64,000 nucleotides of DNA from Cryptomeria japonica (taxonomy: Eukaryota > Streptophyta > Pinopsida > Cupressales > Cupressaceae): assembly GCF_030272615.1 (NCBI RefSeq), contig NC_081409.1, positions 527,680,291-527,744,290 on the forward strand, read 5' to 3'. Position 1 is the stretch's first letter. Each line of letters opens with the position of its first letter. The position numbers were made by a program, and so were the translations under genes. Positions 1-11,455 of the stretch are shown here, one piece after another. The notes under the pieces were generated by a model. That model made no database searches. It was given only the letters and a program-made list of their open reading frames with translations, and was not told where the DNA came from.

Positions 1-740
1 ATTTCCATTTTCTTTTATTTTAAAAATAAATGCTTAAATTCGAAATTGAAAATTGAAAATTAGGTCAAAAAGAGGGGTTTCTCATTTAACCTAGTTTTTG
101 AATTATTTTTGGGGGGTTCTTTCTTTTGGTCATCATTTTGGAAAAAAAATGGTTTTTGGAAGGGAGATTGGGGATTTTGGGAAAAAGATGGAGTTTTACA
201 GCAGTAGATTTGGGGGCTCATCATCAAAATCCTTCCAGGAAAGCTTATTGAGGTAGGAATCTCTTTTATCGATTTGTTTAAGATGTTTTTAACAAAAAAA
301 AAAAAAAAGAGAAAAGGGGCTTGTATGTTGTTCTTGCAATTTTGGTTTTCAGATTTTCCATTGTTTGCCCATGAGTAAGTTTCACTGTAGAAAATTGTTA
401 AAGATTAGCTTTTGTTGGATCTTTGTGTGAGAAGAGAGCTTCCTTGTGCCAAAGATTTGCTTAATGGGAGGGTTATTCAACAATTTCCTCTATTATTTTG
501 AAACCCTTGACATTCTGAAAAAAAAAAAGAGAAAGAGAAATGTCTGTGATTGTGATTGTTTTCAAAAATGGGGTTTGCTGGGAAATGTTTTAAGTCTGTG
601 TTTTCAGACTGTGTGTTTTGGTGAGTTATTCATTTTTTTGTTATACTTACATATACTATTTAAAATATATATATATATATATATTCAATAAGTAAAATTT
701 TGACTGCACATTCTGGCAGATTGTTTTTGGTCTGTTATTG
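1..740. other. A+T-rich non-coding stretch
   Basis: I see no gene here. The sequence is A+T-rich with short homopolymer runs (A-run near 294-308) and a short TA microsatellite at about 665-685. The small frame at 446-691 ends inside the TA repeat, shows no motif and has no coding character, so I do not call it. It could be an intron or old intergenic DNA; nothing decides between these. Confidence 0.6.
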
Positions 741-1010
741 TTATTTAAAAAAAAAAAAAAAAAAAGGAAAATAGATTTTATTATAACCCCCCATACGGCT
801 GGGAGGAAATGGGCTACCATGGGTAGCACTGCTACCAGTTGGTAGCAGCGCTACCATTGGTAGTGAACTACTACCAAATGGTAGCAGCGCTACTAGAGGT
901 AGCGGCCTCCTACCATTTGGTAGCAGTGCTACCAATGGTAGTGTGGGCTACCAAGGGGGCCCATATGGGTAACCCCAATTTAAAATGTTTTTTTTTTTAT
1001 TTATTGTTTT
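741..1010. repeat. Foldback array of GGTAGC palindromes between A-run and T-run
   Basis: Positions 811-966 are built almost entirely from alternating GGTAGC and GCTACC words, many forming local palindromes such as GGTAGCAGCGCTACC. The outer flanks also pair imperfectly: an A-run and a C-rich ACCCCCCATA stretch on the left, and ATATGGGTAACCCC followed by a T-run at about 988-998 on the right. The whole segment could fold into one long hairpin or several short ones, like a small foldback or MITE-type element. The high local G+C contrasts sharply with the A+T-rich surroundings. No flanking duplication could be fixed because both edges are homopolymers. Confidence 0.65.
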
Positions 1011-2269
1011 AAAAGAAAAAAAAAAAAAAGAAAGAAAAAAACAATAAATTAAAGATATGTTAGTAAATAAAAATAATAATAATAATAATTTTAAATGGAG
1101 TTTTTAATTATTTAAATTTAGTCTTTTTCTTCTTTATTTATTTAATATTATTTAAGTTGAGTATTAAATAATATTTGGAATTTAGAATATTGATATTTAG
1201 ATAACCCATATAGTAATATATGTTTTTGCTACACTCTGATTTATATAAATGGCATTAATAATTATTAATGATAAACTATGGTTAAATGTGGGTGTTTAAT
1301 AAATGTTATTTTAGGTAATCCTTATATCAATATATAATATTAATTATATGTGGCTTCTTGGTCCCTTTGTAACGAATACTGTCAGTGAATCAACCCTTAG
1401 TGCTTAGACGTTAATTTTAATCGGTTAGATATAAATTGAGATTCACGTATACTTGCTTCATATATATACGCAAGAGATTTATAAATCATTGGGGAGCGTT
1501 TTCTTTCATTTCAGAGTCTCCTTTCAAAGTATATTCTCTTTTGAATAGGGTATAGTTGTGTTGCTAGAGAGGGGTACTAGTGTATAGTTCTAGACCAATA
1601 TGTCAATGATGTTTATCTAAGGATTAAGTAACATATCTGGGCGAGAGATGCTTACATTTATGTGAACTTGGTTGGAAAACTTGTAGAGATGTATTTACTG
1701 ACCGAAGTGGTCATTTGTATTATGGTTGTGATCGCCTAAAAGGTAGGAATGTATATGACATGTAACTTATGTAACCCTAAACAAATTTTATTGCCAGAAG
1801 GGTCTTGTAGTTGAGCAGACCCAGAGATGTAGCCCCTTTAGGGGTGAACTCCGAGATCATATCTGTGTTATGCGATGTTTTTAGCCTCCTTTGTTTCATA
1901 CTTTAAGTTATCATGTATGGTTGTATCTTGTAAGTGTATAATGGGAATTTAATGAAACTAAATCAAAGTGCATAAATTTAGTCATCTTGATAAATGTAAT
2001 AATTAGGGTCATAAAAGATTGTAATTTTGATAATGGAAAAGTATTTTGGTTAATGTTAATTAAAGGAAGTAGTAGTGGAAAGAATCTCGTTAGGTTACCA
2101 TTATTGTTTTAGCTTGGTATAAGTTGATAAATGGAACGAATGTGATTGAGTAGCAACGTTAGAATTAATGTTGTAATTTCTAAGTTGAAAATCTAAGGGA
2201 TGAACATCATATAGGTATTTACTTTTTATCTTCTTAAATGAGTATTGCCATGTTAATCATACTTCACTA
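1011..2269. other. Non-coding; possible old LTR remnant around 1500-1900
   Basis: No open frame of note. Around 1490-1880 the sequence changes to a less A+T-rich, LTR-like character (for example the stretch around GAGCAGACCCAGAGATG at about 1815), resembling the transcribed part of a plant LTR. No partner LTR or terminal TG/CA pair was found in the window, so this is only a suggestion. Confidence 0.3.
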
Positions 2270-2900
2270 TATTGGATGAATTTGTTTAGTTATTTATGTT
2301 TTAATCTTAACAAATAATCCTTACCAGATTAATTAGCAGATTTGGGTGAACTCAACTAGTTATCCATGTTATAACCCTATTAAATGAATTTCTTTATGAT
2401 TAGCTAAAATTGAACTAAAAGGGGAAGGATTCAATTAGTTGTTTATATCTTAATCTTAGTAAATGTATCTTTTCATATTAACTTCATTTAACTAAAAAGA
2501 GTGACACGCAACAAGATAGTTATATTCTAATCCTAATGGAAGAACGTCACTACAAACTTATATTTTAATCCTATAATGATGAATATCATCTTGCTAACTA
2601 TATTTTAATTTAAAGGAATAACTCGTGTGTTCCTAAACCATTTTCACCTTAATGAATTTAGATCATCTATTAACAATATTAAAACTTCAATGGATGAACC
2701 CTATGGCTAATTTCATTTTATCCTCCATAAAAGAACTACAACTCGTTAGTTGGTTATGCTTGAATTCATATGAAAGAACCTCACTCTATTAATGGTAGTT
2801 TAATCCTTAATGAATGAATCACATCTTATTAACCATACTTTTAATTATAAAGGATGATAACAATTGTGGGTGGTTACCTTAAACCCAAATGAATGATCTT
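2270..2900. repeat. Degenerate tandem repeat, roughly 50-60 bp units
   Basis: A loose phrase recurs about ten times: a word like TTATTAACCAT or AGTTATTTATG, then TTTTAATCCTAA or TTTTAATCTTA, then AATGAATGAA or AATGAACC, then a short CACTC or CATCTT word. Examples lie near 2290, 2345, 2440, 2510, 2560, 2600, 2690, 2780 and 2830. The copies differ in length and many bases, so this is an old diverged array. No coding potential is seen. Confidence 0.5.
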
Positions 2901-3326
2901 TGTATATTAATCGCATAGAACCTTAAGGAAGGCCTCTTTAAATAATTAGGTGTTAATGTGCATTGAGTAAATAACCTCACGATGGCCTCCTATCCACCCC
3001 AAATAAATGAACGCTTCCTAAAATTCTAAGATGTCAATTCATTGAACATACATATAACCATGTCTTATGCATCATCTCGTAACTTAAGATACCCAGCTTA
3101 TTGGATCAATTGACGCAAGTTGAGTTAGGTGTAAGGTACGTAATCGCGTTGGGAAACTCCTTAGGTTCGTTTAGCCTTCTGCTGTGTTACCTAAGTTTCA
3201 GATAACTCCAAATTATCTTAATGTTGTAACTTATCATTAATGCTCTTAATTATTATTTAAAAAAATAAAAATATTTACACTCTATTTGAGTGTTTTTAAC
3301 TTAACCCTTTGGGGTTTCTTGGCAGG
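2901..3326. other. Non-coding; possible 3' end of an old LTR
   Basis: No gene. The last bases before the LINE are a GGCAGGGCATTACA sequence, which resembles the 3' end of some plant Gypsy LTRs, and the upstream 200 bases are compatible with that. No paired LTR, primer binding site or internal region is visible, so this is a weak inference. Confidence 0.25.
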
Positions 3327-6300
3327 GCATTACATAGCTCCAAGAAGGGGATAGGAACACTATTTTTTTCCATAAATCAGTGCAAGCTCACTGAAATAGG
3401 TGTTATATATCTTCATTGGTTAATTCAAAAGGAATTTGGTTGTCATGTTTGCCAACAATGTCTGATGAGGCTACTCAGTATTACTTTGCTCTCTTTTTCG
3501 ATGATTCACTTCCTGCTGAGAATGAGGAAAATATGATCCTTTCCTATATTCCATCTCTAGTCACCAATGTAATGAATGAATCCCTCATGCGCCTGATATC
3601 TCTGTTAGAATTGGAGGAGGTTGTTTTTGGGATACGTAAGGGTAAAGCTCTAGGACTTGATGGGCTTCCATTTGAATTTTTTTAGGAATTTTGGGATATT
3701 ATTAATGTGGATTTTCTTGAGGTGGTTTGTGAGTCATATGTTAGCAAGTAGATGCCCAGGGCCTTGAATTCTACTTTCCTTGTTCATATTCTAAAAAAGG
3801 AAGGTGCTACTCAGTTGGACTACTTTCAGCCTATTGCTTTGTGTAATGTGGTCTACAAAATTATTACTAGGTTGATTGTTGAGAGGCTTAAACCTTGGCT
3901 TCCCACCATGATCTCTGATGAGAAAGGGGTTTTGTGGCTGGAAGAAAAATTCTTGATGGGGTGGTCATTTATTTTGAAGCTATTAATTCTATGGCAACTT
4001 CCAAGGAGAAATCTATGTTTATCAAACTAGATATGGCTAAAGCTTATGATAGAGTTAAGTGGTGCTTTTTGTAGAAAAGCCTCATTGCCTTTGGCTTTAG
4101 TCTGGAGTGGGTTAGCTGAACTATGAGTTGTGTTGCGTCATTCCCCTTCTCTATTATTCTTAAAAGGGAGCCTTCTGAGTTATTTGGAGCCTCTAGGGGT
4201 CTTCACCAAGGGGATCCTCTTTCTCCCTACTTGTTCATTATTATGGTTGAGGGCCTTGGCATATTTATTAAATTTCACATTTTCCAGGACCTGATTCATG
4301 GGTGGAGTTGGGGTAATGGGGTTCCTAGGCTTTCTCATCTCCAATTTGTGGATGATACTTCTCTTATGAGGATTTCTCAGTTGTGTGAAGCTGAGTCCTT
4401 TAGGAGGACACTGGATATTTATTTAGTTGCTTTGGGTCAGAAAGTCAATGAGCAAAAATCTTCTATCTATTTTTTCAATACTCTGGAACCTATTCAGTAG
4501 AGGATTGCCACAATCTTGAGGTTTGAAATTGGATCTCCGCCCTTGCATTACTTGGGAATTCCTATTGCTTTTGGCAAACAACTTGTATTATTTTGGAAGA
4601 GCTTAATTGATAAGTTACATTGGAAGGCTACCAACTAGACTCATCGGTGGCTTTCTACTGCTGCTCGTGTGACCCTTCTCCAATTGATGATTCACGATCT
4701 TCCTATTTATAGAGGTTTGGTTCAGGTTTCCCTTGTGTATTTTCTTAAGGAATTTGATGCTCTTGCTCACCAATTCCTTTGGAGTGGTAATTTGTAGAAT
4801 TATAAGTGGAGCCTAATTAAGTGGGAATCTGTGTGTCGACCAAGGAAGGAGGGAGGTTTGGGCCTTTGTTCTGCTTTTTTGTGTGGGCAGGCTCTTGTTG
4901 CCAAATTAAATTGGCGTTGGTGTACCAGTCAAGATCAGCTTTGATCCTGCATTCTCATGCATAAGTATTTACATAGGGTTGACCATTTGGATGTTTCTCG
5001 CTATCCTTTGGAGGATAGGGGATCTATGGTCTCACATACTATGAAAACATGGGCTTAGCTTGTTAAGAGGGGCCTTTTTTGGATTTGCAACAAGGGATCT
5101 GAATCTCTCTTTTGGACGGATTCTTGGGATGGTCATCCTCCTCTTTTTTCCATTTATCCACACCTATAGTCCCTCTGTGATTGTTTTATTGCAGTTGGAT
5201 GGGATAAGGTTGTGCATTACAAGACTGTTAAGATTTTTGGCCTTGCTATTGGTAATAGATGGAAGGATTCTTCTGATTGGCCACCAGGTGGCTTAGATTC
5301 TTATTTCTCAGGAGTGAAATTCCTTGGTAGGACTGGATGTCTTGGCTTTGGGCTATGAGTCTTCTAGTAAATACTTTGTCTCTATAGGTTACTCAGAGCT
5401 AAATAGACAGTTGTTTGGAGGTGTTCAGGTGCCTTGGTGGAAGTAGGTTTGGAAATTTTCTTGGCCCAAGTGTAACTTTTTCATGTGGCTGGTGGTTCAA
5501 AACTACTATCTTACCTAGGATAATTTATGCAAGCGGGGATTTCATGGCCCCTTAATGTGCATCTTGTGTTGTAATAGTGAGGATTTTGTTTCTCATATTT
5601 TTTCTCATGCTCCTTTGCTAGGGAGATTTGGCATTTGTGGTGGGGTGTTTGGGGTCAGACTTGTTGGCAAGTCTCCTCTTTGTATGATTTTTGGGCTCGT
5701 TGGAGTAATTCCCTTATTAAAACATATTTTCTTCAGATTGTGTGGGCTCTTGGTCCTTCTTTTATTATTTGACATGTATGACTGGAGAGTAATCGGGCGA
5801 TTTTTCAAGATGTTAGGATGGTTGTTGTACACTTGTGGTGGAAAATTATCCATTCTCTTCGTGAGATTGTTTTGGCTAAGTGTGAAATGACTAGAGGTGT
5901 GGATCCTAGGGATGTTGTTATTTGCAATCATCTAGACTTCCCTCTTCGAGGAGGTTCTCTGGGGTGTGTTGGGAAGGTTAGAAGAAGTAGATGTAGACAT
6001 TTATTGTGGAGGCTCAATCAGGAGGGCCATTGGACTCCCCCTCCTCATGGAGTTTTCAAAATCAACATTGATGTCTCATCTCAGGGGAATCTTGGATATG
6101 TTGGCATTGGTGGAGTTGGTAGAGATAGTTCGAGTGATATTCAGTTTATTTTTTCTATTTATAAGGGCTTTCACACAAATAATTTAATGGAGCTCCTTGC
6201 TATTTTGTATGCTCTTTAGCATTGTTGTGTTCTTGGCTGACATAGGGTTATTTGAGAGTCCCACTCTCAAGTGGTGGTGTCCCTATTAACTCAGAGACAA

Positions 6301-6476
6301 CTGGAGGGTGTTAATTGGCACTTGTCTATGGTTATGCGATATATTCTCCATTTATGTAGCTCCTTGGAATCTATTACTTTTACTCGCATTCCTCGGGAGC
6401 GGAATGGTGTTGTTGATTGTTTAGCCAAATGGGCTTTGGAGCATGTTCAAAATTGGCATTATGTTGATAAGAGATA
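3327..6476 (+). pseudogene. LINE ORF2 remnant: RT, zf-RVT and RNase H
   Basis: Broken reading frames follow the normal order of a plant LINE ORF2. The RT N-terminal part (about 3416-3690) includes the GKALGLDGLPFEFF segment, the usual kAPGpDGfp..F motif. Further RT blocks follow at 3752-4030, and 4123-4500 includes a QGDPLSPYLF segment and the catalytic box FVDD at 4345-4356 (normally Y/FADD or FVDD). A zf-RVT-like C-x2-C...H-x3-H pattern lies at about 5555-5640. An RNase H of the RVT_3 type is at about 6040-6476, including the NNLMELLAIL segment and a terminal PRERNGVVDCLAK segment. At least a dozen stops or frame changes separate the pieces. The LINE class is well supported; the exact family is not. 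Confidence 0.85.
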
Positions 6477-6574
6477 ATTACCTCCTGATATGTCAGGTGT
6501 TAGATCAACTAGTGGATAGGGAAAAGGTCTTGTAGTGCTCTCCTTGTTGGGCACTCTGCTCTTTTGTATCTTTC

Positions 6575-6619
6575 TTGTCTTTTAATAAATTTTTACCCAT
6601 CTTTTAGTTAAAAAAAAAA
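6575..6619 (+). promoter_or_regulatory. LINE 3' end: AATAAA-like signal and A-rich tail
   Basis: A TTTAATAAATTTT word near 6580 is followed by a run of about nine adenines at 6609-6618. This matches the 3' terminus of a reverse-transcribed polyadenylated LINE transcript and fixes the element's right border. Confidence 0.7.
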
Positions 6620-7612
6620 TACTTCATACTGACATTGGAAAAACACAAAATACTATTGAGGCCCAACAATATTAAATTTGCCTAGTGGATGATCACTGCA
6701 CAAGAAAATTTAGATGATATGGCTATAGACTATAAAAATTATGTAAATATTGGCAGTGGTAGTTATGAGTAAGTAGCATGAATAAATCAACTTTATTTGA
6801 AAATAGATTCTTCAAATGTGAAATTAGAAAAGCAATCTTCAATAATGAATGATACTTCTGGGTTGACATTTAAATTATGAAATATTTAACAAATAGTTCA
6901 AACCATGTATACTAGATAAACCAGTCAAGAAAGTTATATGCCCCAATCTTATGATAGCTAGCTTGTCCATGAATGAGATAAAAATCAAGATGTAGAAAAC
7001 ATGAAGTCTATGATTGAGCTAGTCTCAAAAAAACTTGACGAAATCATAATGATAACTAAGAAGATTAGGACAACTCAAGTTGGTCATGATAGCTCCTCTA
7101 AAGAAGATAAGAAATAGAAAGGAAAAATATCAATTGAACAACCAAAGCCCAAATGGTTAACCGTTCAAGAAGAAAAAGCATATTCTTAGATGAAAAAAAA
7201 TTAATCCCTTCTACATCTGCCTTAAAATATCCTATAATGTCAAAGTTTAAGAATCATAGTCTAGCCATGTAGGAACATGATATGGATTGTTTAAAAGAAT
7301 TGAATGTTGATACTGAAAAATTCTAAACTAGTGTACATGTGTGAACTTGGTTATGCAACAAGAGAATTTGATTAGGAAGAAAAGTCAGTGGATTTTGAGT
7401 TTGATGATGCTCATTCTATATATAGCCTTGAAGATAATCCAGGGGATAAGTTGAATTTATATTTTTTAGAATATAAATATTTACAAGACCAAGAATCATG
7501 GGAAACCTTCAATACAGTAATTGTAGAATATGATGTTGAGATGAAAGATGCCATCACAAAAAATTCAAAACCTGAGCAAATTAGGCCATATCCAACATCA
7601 TGATATATTATC
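6620..7612 (+). pseudogene. Retroelement fossil, left part (probable endogenous pararetrovirus)
   Basis: This is the left side of the sequence into which Copia-1 jumped. It holds a decayed coding stretch with an asparagine/lysine-rich, coil-like segment (about 6965-7180) and a clearer frame at 7388-7603. That frame is acidic and contains a YSLED segment and runs of aromatic and acidic residues, but no recognised domain. Its association with the capsid/protease-like remains on the other side of Copia-1 suggests it is the upstream part of the same polyprotein. The family assignment depends on the right part and is an inference. Many stops interrupt it. Confidence 0.4.
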
Positions 7613-9049
7613 TGTTGGCTTTTTTAATTTGTTGGAATTTTGCATATAGATTGCATTAATGATATGTTGTCATTGATGTCAATTGAACTGGTAATGGTAT
7701 TCATGTTATTGCTGATATTGTTGTTTTTGATATTGGCTAGTAACCGATAGGAAGAGCTTTGTGGAAGATGTTGTAAACTGGTATGTTAAGTTTGTGAGTT
7801 GAATCAGTAAACCAGTGTAAAGGGTTAAACCTTTCTATGCAATGTAACTGGTAAACCCTATCAGTTATTAAACCCTAACCGATTAAGTTTGTTGGTTTAT
7901 TATCTGATGAGCGGTAATGATGGAGACACATGTGATCATTGTATGAGGATAAGTTCAAATTGTTTTAGCGCATTTGTTTGTTGTCTAGGGAAGGAGAAAA
8001 GTGGATTGCATCTAATTCATAACGCATGATGAGTTACAAAGTGCGATGAAGTGGTGATTATGGAGCAGTTGGAATTTTCTTGAAGAATGTGAAGAGATTG
8101 TTATGATTTCTAACGGTCAAGATTGTACCGACTTGTTTGTAATCTTGATGATGAGAATTAGGTTTTTGTTGTGTTACTGACATAATTGATTTGTATTTAA
8201 GGTCGATGAAGTTGTTTGCAACAGTTGTTGGCAAGATTGGCAGAAACCTGTTGAGTGTGTAGTTGCCTAACTGGTGAATGGATTTGCACTTTGAGTAAAG
8301 GCAGATTGAAGCTTAAAAGGATTTGATCAAGCAAATGTAGTGCTATTCAGACAGATCAAGAAAACCTGTTGTTTTCTAACAATTATAGCAGAAGTGAAAT
8401 CCCTTAACCGGGTAAGCTCTAACAGGCTTGGCTACTTATTAAATCCTCTAACAAGGTGGTCCATTAGTTTGGATTCTTAAATCCTCTAGCAAGGTTACTC
8501 CTAATAGCGTATTGTGCTTTTCATCAAGGCATATTTGTAAATCCCTTAACCAGGTGATTCCTAACCGGAATTAGTTCTTAACATGACTTATTGTAAAGCT
8601 TTAATAGGCTTGGTTCCTAACAAGGCAAACTTCAGAAGAGTTCAGATAGCTATCCTTGTGAGTCTCATATCACCATTGTTTTTACCTATTTGGGTTTTCC
8701 ACGTATAAACATTTGTGTCAAGTGGTGAATGTTTTTGTGGTTATGATCTTATTTGTTGATTTGATTAACTTCTAATAAGGCATGATAACTAGAAGCATTG
8801 AGAGATGAATATGTTGAGATATAATTAAGAATTGTTGATCTTTACAAGATTGGAGTTGTTTACTATTAAGTTGTCATAACCGTCAAACTGGTTGATGTCA
8901 AGTATTCTTATGAATATTGATCTTGACTGTGATATGTCTACTTTGTGTGATTGAATTTGATTTTGGGAACTTTGTATCATTTTTTCAGTATACTGATTCA
9001 CCCCCCTCTCAATATTCTATCAGATACTTATTATTTCATCATACCATCA
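7613..9049 (+). repeat. Copia-1 5' LTR
   Basis: 1437 bp, TG...CA bounded, matching 13582-15021 along its whole length. It contains the 5' motif TTGTCATTGATGTCAA (about 7667) and, near its 3' end, GATTCACCCCCCTCTC (about 8995-9010), both shared with the LTRs of Copia-2 and element B. Repeated words of the type CTTAACCGGGTAA and CTCTAACAAGG occur between about 8400 and 8640. Confidence 0.93.
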
Positions 9050-9064
9050 ATTGGTATTAGAGCA
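9050..9064 (+). promoter_or_regulatory. Copia-1 primer binding site
   Basis: ATTGGTATTAGAGC directly follows the 5' LTR. It resembles TGGTATCAGAGC, the common plant LTR-retrotransposon primer site complementary to the 3' end of initiator methionine tRNA, with one difference (T for C). Confidence 0.85.
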
Positions 9065-9121
9065 TCTCAGGTCCTCTTTAATCTAAAAGCCTAACAACTT
9101 GAGGAAAAGATCTTGTAGATC

Positions 9122-9975
9122 ATGATGAAGAAAGAAGGTCTGAAGTTCAACAAAGATAACTATAGAATATGGAGCGACAAAATGAAGATTTACATTAAGA
9201 GTCTTGGTAGTCAGTATTGGGATCATATAAAAACTAAGTATATTACACCCACTGGAACCCTGGCTGATGATCAGAAGAAAGAACGACAAGAAAATCATCA
9301 AGCATTAGAGGCTATTATTAGTTCCATGTCTGATGCTAAATATGTAGATGTTCATGGTCTTGAAACTGCATATGAAGTATGGAAAAAACTTGAAGAGATT
9401 TATAGCGGTGATGAACATGTTAAGATTGCTAAAGAGGAGAGTCTAAGAGAAAAGTTTGATGACATGAGAATGTCTGAAGGTGAGAATATCCAACAGTATG
9501 GTCAAAGGATAAAAAAGATAGTTGGTGAAATAAAGAGTGCAAGAGGGAAAGTGGAAGATGCCACAATGATCAGTAAGGTACTGAGAAACCTGCTACCGGT
9601 CTATGCAATCCGAGTTGCAGCTATTCAGGAGCTGAAATCCATTGACAAGACAAAGGTATCTCTTGACTCTATTATTGGAAAACTTACTACTTTTGAATTA
9701 AATGGCTATGATGGTAGTGTACAAAAATTAGAATCTGCATTTAGAGCTTCTGTCTCTAGACCATTAGTGAGAAGAAGTAGAGATACCGGCCATAGCTATG
9801 AATCTAGGTCCAACAAAGATGTTGATGATGAAGACAACTTAGTGGAACTTGAAGCATTGTTAGCAAAATGACTGCCTAGAGGAACTGGTAAATATAGAGG
9901 TAAGCTACCTTTAAAATATTTTGCATGCAACAAGATTGGTCATATATAAGCTAATTGCCCTAATGGTGAAAATGA
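9122..9975 (+). pseudogene. Copia-1 gag (UBN2-type) with broken zinc knuckle
   Basis: The reading frame starts at an ATG at 9122 or 9125, 57-60 bases after the primer site, and runs 249 codons. It contains the UBN2/gag-polypeptide pattern of Copia capsids: NYRIWSDKMKIY near the start, then an AYEVWKKLEEIY segment, then a long helical region. The frame stops with TGA at 9869-9871; the homologous Copia-2 protein has arginine here, so a CGA-to-TGA change is likely. Further on, the CCHC knuckle (about 9916-9960) reads Y-x2-C-x4-H with the first cysteine lost and a TAA inside. In life it would form the retrotransposon particle and package RNA in the cytoplasm. Confidence 0.85.
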
Positions 9976-10141
9976 TTACAAGAGAGACAAATTTAAGAAG
10001 TATAAGGGTAAAGGCAAGATAGATTGTCTTGTAGCTATTGACAATGGTATTACTAATGAAGAATTTGATGATGATGCTAGTGAAGATATTGTATTTGTAG
10101 TTATTAAGGAAGAAATATCAGATAAGAAGGCACTAGTATCT

Positions 10142-11450
10142 AGGATGGATAAATCTGATGATTGGATCATTGATAGTGGTTGTTCACATCACATGACCAG
10201 TGATCAGAGCAAATTTATTTCCCTGAAAGAATTTGATGGTGGTGTTGTCAGATTTGGCAATGACTCACCATGTATGGTTAAAGGTAAGGGAGTTATTTCT
10301 CTTAATGGGAAGAACAATATTGATGATGTCTATTGGGTTGAAGGCCTAAAGCACAATCTTTTGAGTGTGGCACAACTTAATGATAAGGGATACACACTGG
10401 AGTTTAGAAATGGTATGTGCAAAATATTTGACAACAAAGGTGAATTGATTGTAACCAGGAAATAGACCAGAGGTAATCTATTTCATCTTAATCCTAAAGT
10501 TAGTAGCTGTTTGATTGCAAAGATAGATGATAGTTGGCTTTGGCATAGGAGATTTTGTGATATAAATTTTGACAATATTGTTAAAGTGAGAATATATAAG
10601 ATAGTAAGAGGTATGCCTCAACTAGACAAACCGGTTAATGATCTTTGTAAAGAATGTTAGTTAGGAAAGATGACTTCTTCAACTTTCAAGAGCAAGTCCT
10701 TCTCAGCAGAGCACTTGTTAGATTTGGTTCATACAAATCTATGTGGACCAATAATAACAAGAAGCATTCAAGGTGATAGATATTTTATGATCTTCACTGA
10801 TGATTGTTCAAGGATGATGTGGGTTACATTCTTGAAGGATAAGAATGAAGGTTTTGGTAAATTCAAGGCATTCAGGGCCTTAGCTGAGAAAGAGAGTGGC
10901 AGAAAGATAAAATGTTTGAGAACAGATCAAGGCGGTGAATTTACTTTTGAGGAATTCACTAAGTACTATGATGAGAATGGTATCAAGCGGCAGTTTTCTA
11001 CACCAAGGACACCACAACAAAATGGTATAGCAGAGAGAAACAACCAGTCAGTGGTTGAAGTTTCTAGGACTATGTTGATACAAGGAGGTGTAGCGAAAAT
11101 ATTTTGGAAAGAAGTTGTAAGTACAGATGTCTACACAATGAACCAAGTTCTGGTGAAAAGAGGTAAGGACAAGACCCCTTATGAATACTGGTATGGGAGA
11201 TCACCTAATGTTAGCTATTTTATGATATTTGGAAGCAAATGTTTTATTAAAAGAGGTGATTACATAAGAACATTTTAAGCTAAGAGTGATGGAGGCATAT
11301 TTCTTGGCTATTCCACCAAGAGTAAGGCCTATAAATGCTTCAACAACCGGACACAGAGAATTGTTGAGAGTGTTGATGTTCATGTAGATGAATATCTTCA
11401 AGTCTCTGAAGGAACTAGTTCAGAGAAAAAGGATGAAGATCCTTAAATTT
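10142..11450 (+). pseudogene. Copia-1 protease and integrase region
   Basis: The aspartic protease active-site motif DSGCSHHMT is intact at about 10172-10200. A GAG-pre-integrase zinc region (about 10500-10660) and the integrase core (10670-11278) follow. The first acidic residue of the DDE triad is lost: the usual HTDLCGP reads HTNLCGP (codon at 10736-10738). The second (RTDQGGEF) and the glutamate (NGIAERNN) remain. Stops at 10463-10465, about 10657 and 11276-11278 each fit a CAG or CAA glutamine codon changed to TAG or TAA. The protease would have processed the polyprotein and the integrase would have joined cDNA to chromosomes. Confidence 0.87.
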
Positions 11451-11455
11451 TCCTT

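Larger units (their letters stand above)
3327..6619 (+). mobile_element. 5'-truncated LINE (L1-type non-LTR retrotransposon)
   Basis: The element keeps the C-terminal half of a plant LINE ORF2: reverse transcriptase, zf-RVT zinc finger and a C-terminal RNase H. It ends with an AATAAA-like signal near 6583 and an A-run at about 6609-6619. The endonuclease and ORF1 are absent. The homology begins abruptly inside the region before RT, the usual outcome of incomplete target-primed reverse transcription. Frameshifts and stops throughout mark it as long dead. A target-site duplication could not be recognised with confidence. Confidence 0.85.

Noticed and set aside
446-691. 81-codon plus-strand frame
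   Set aside because: No motif, homopolymer-derived residues and an end in a TA microsatellite.
741-935. Minus-strand frame repeating MVALLP-like words
   Set aside because: It is a translation of the GGTAGC palindrome array, not a gene.
5605-5931. 108-codon minus-strand frame
   Set aside because: It is the antisense shadow of the LINE zf-RVT/RNase H region.
6620-6640. Target-site duplication for the LINE
   Set aside because: Short partial matches (ACTTCATA after the tail, ATTACATA before the element) are too weak to accept.
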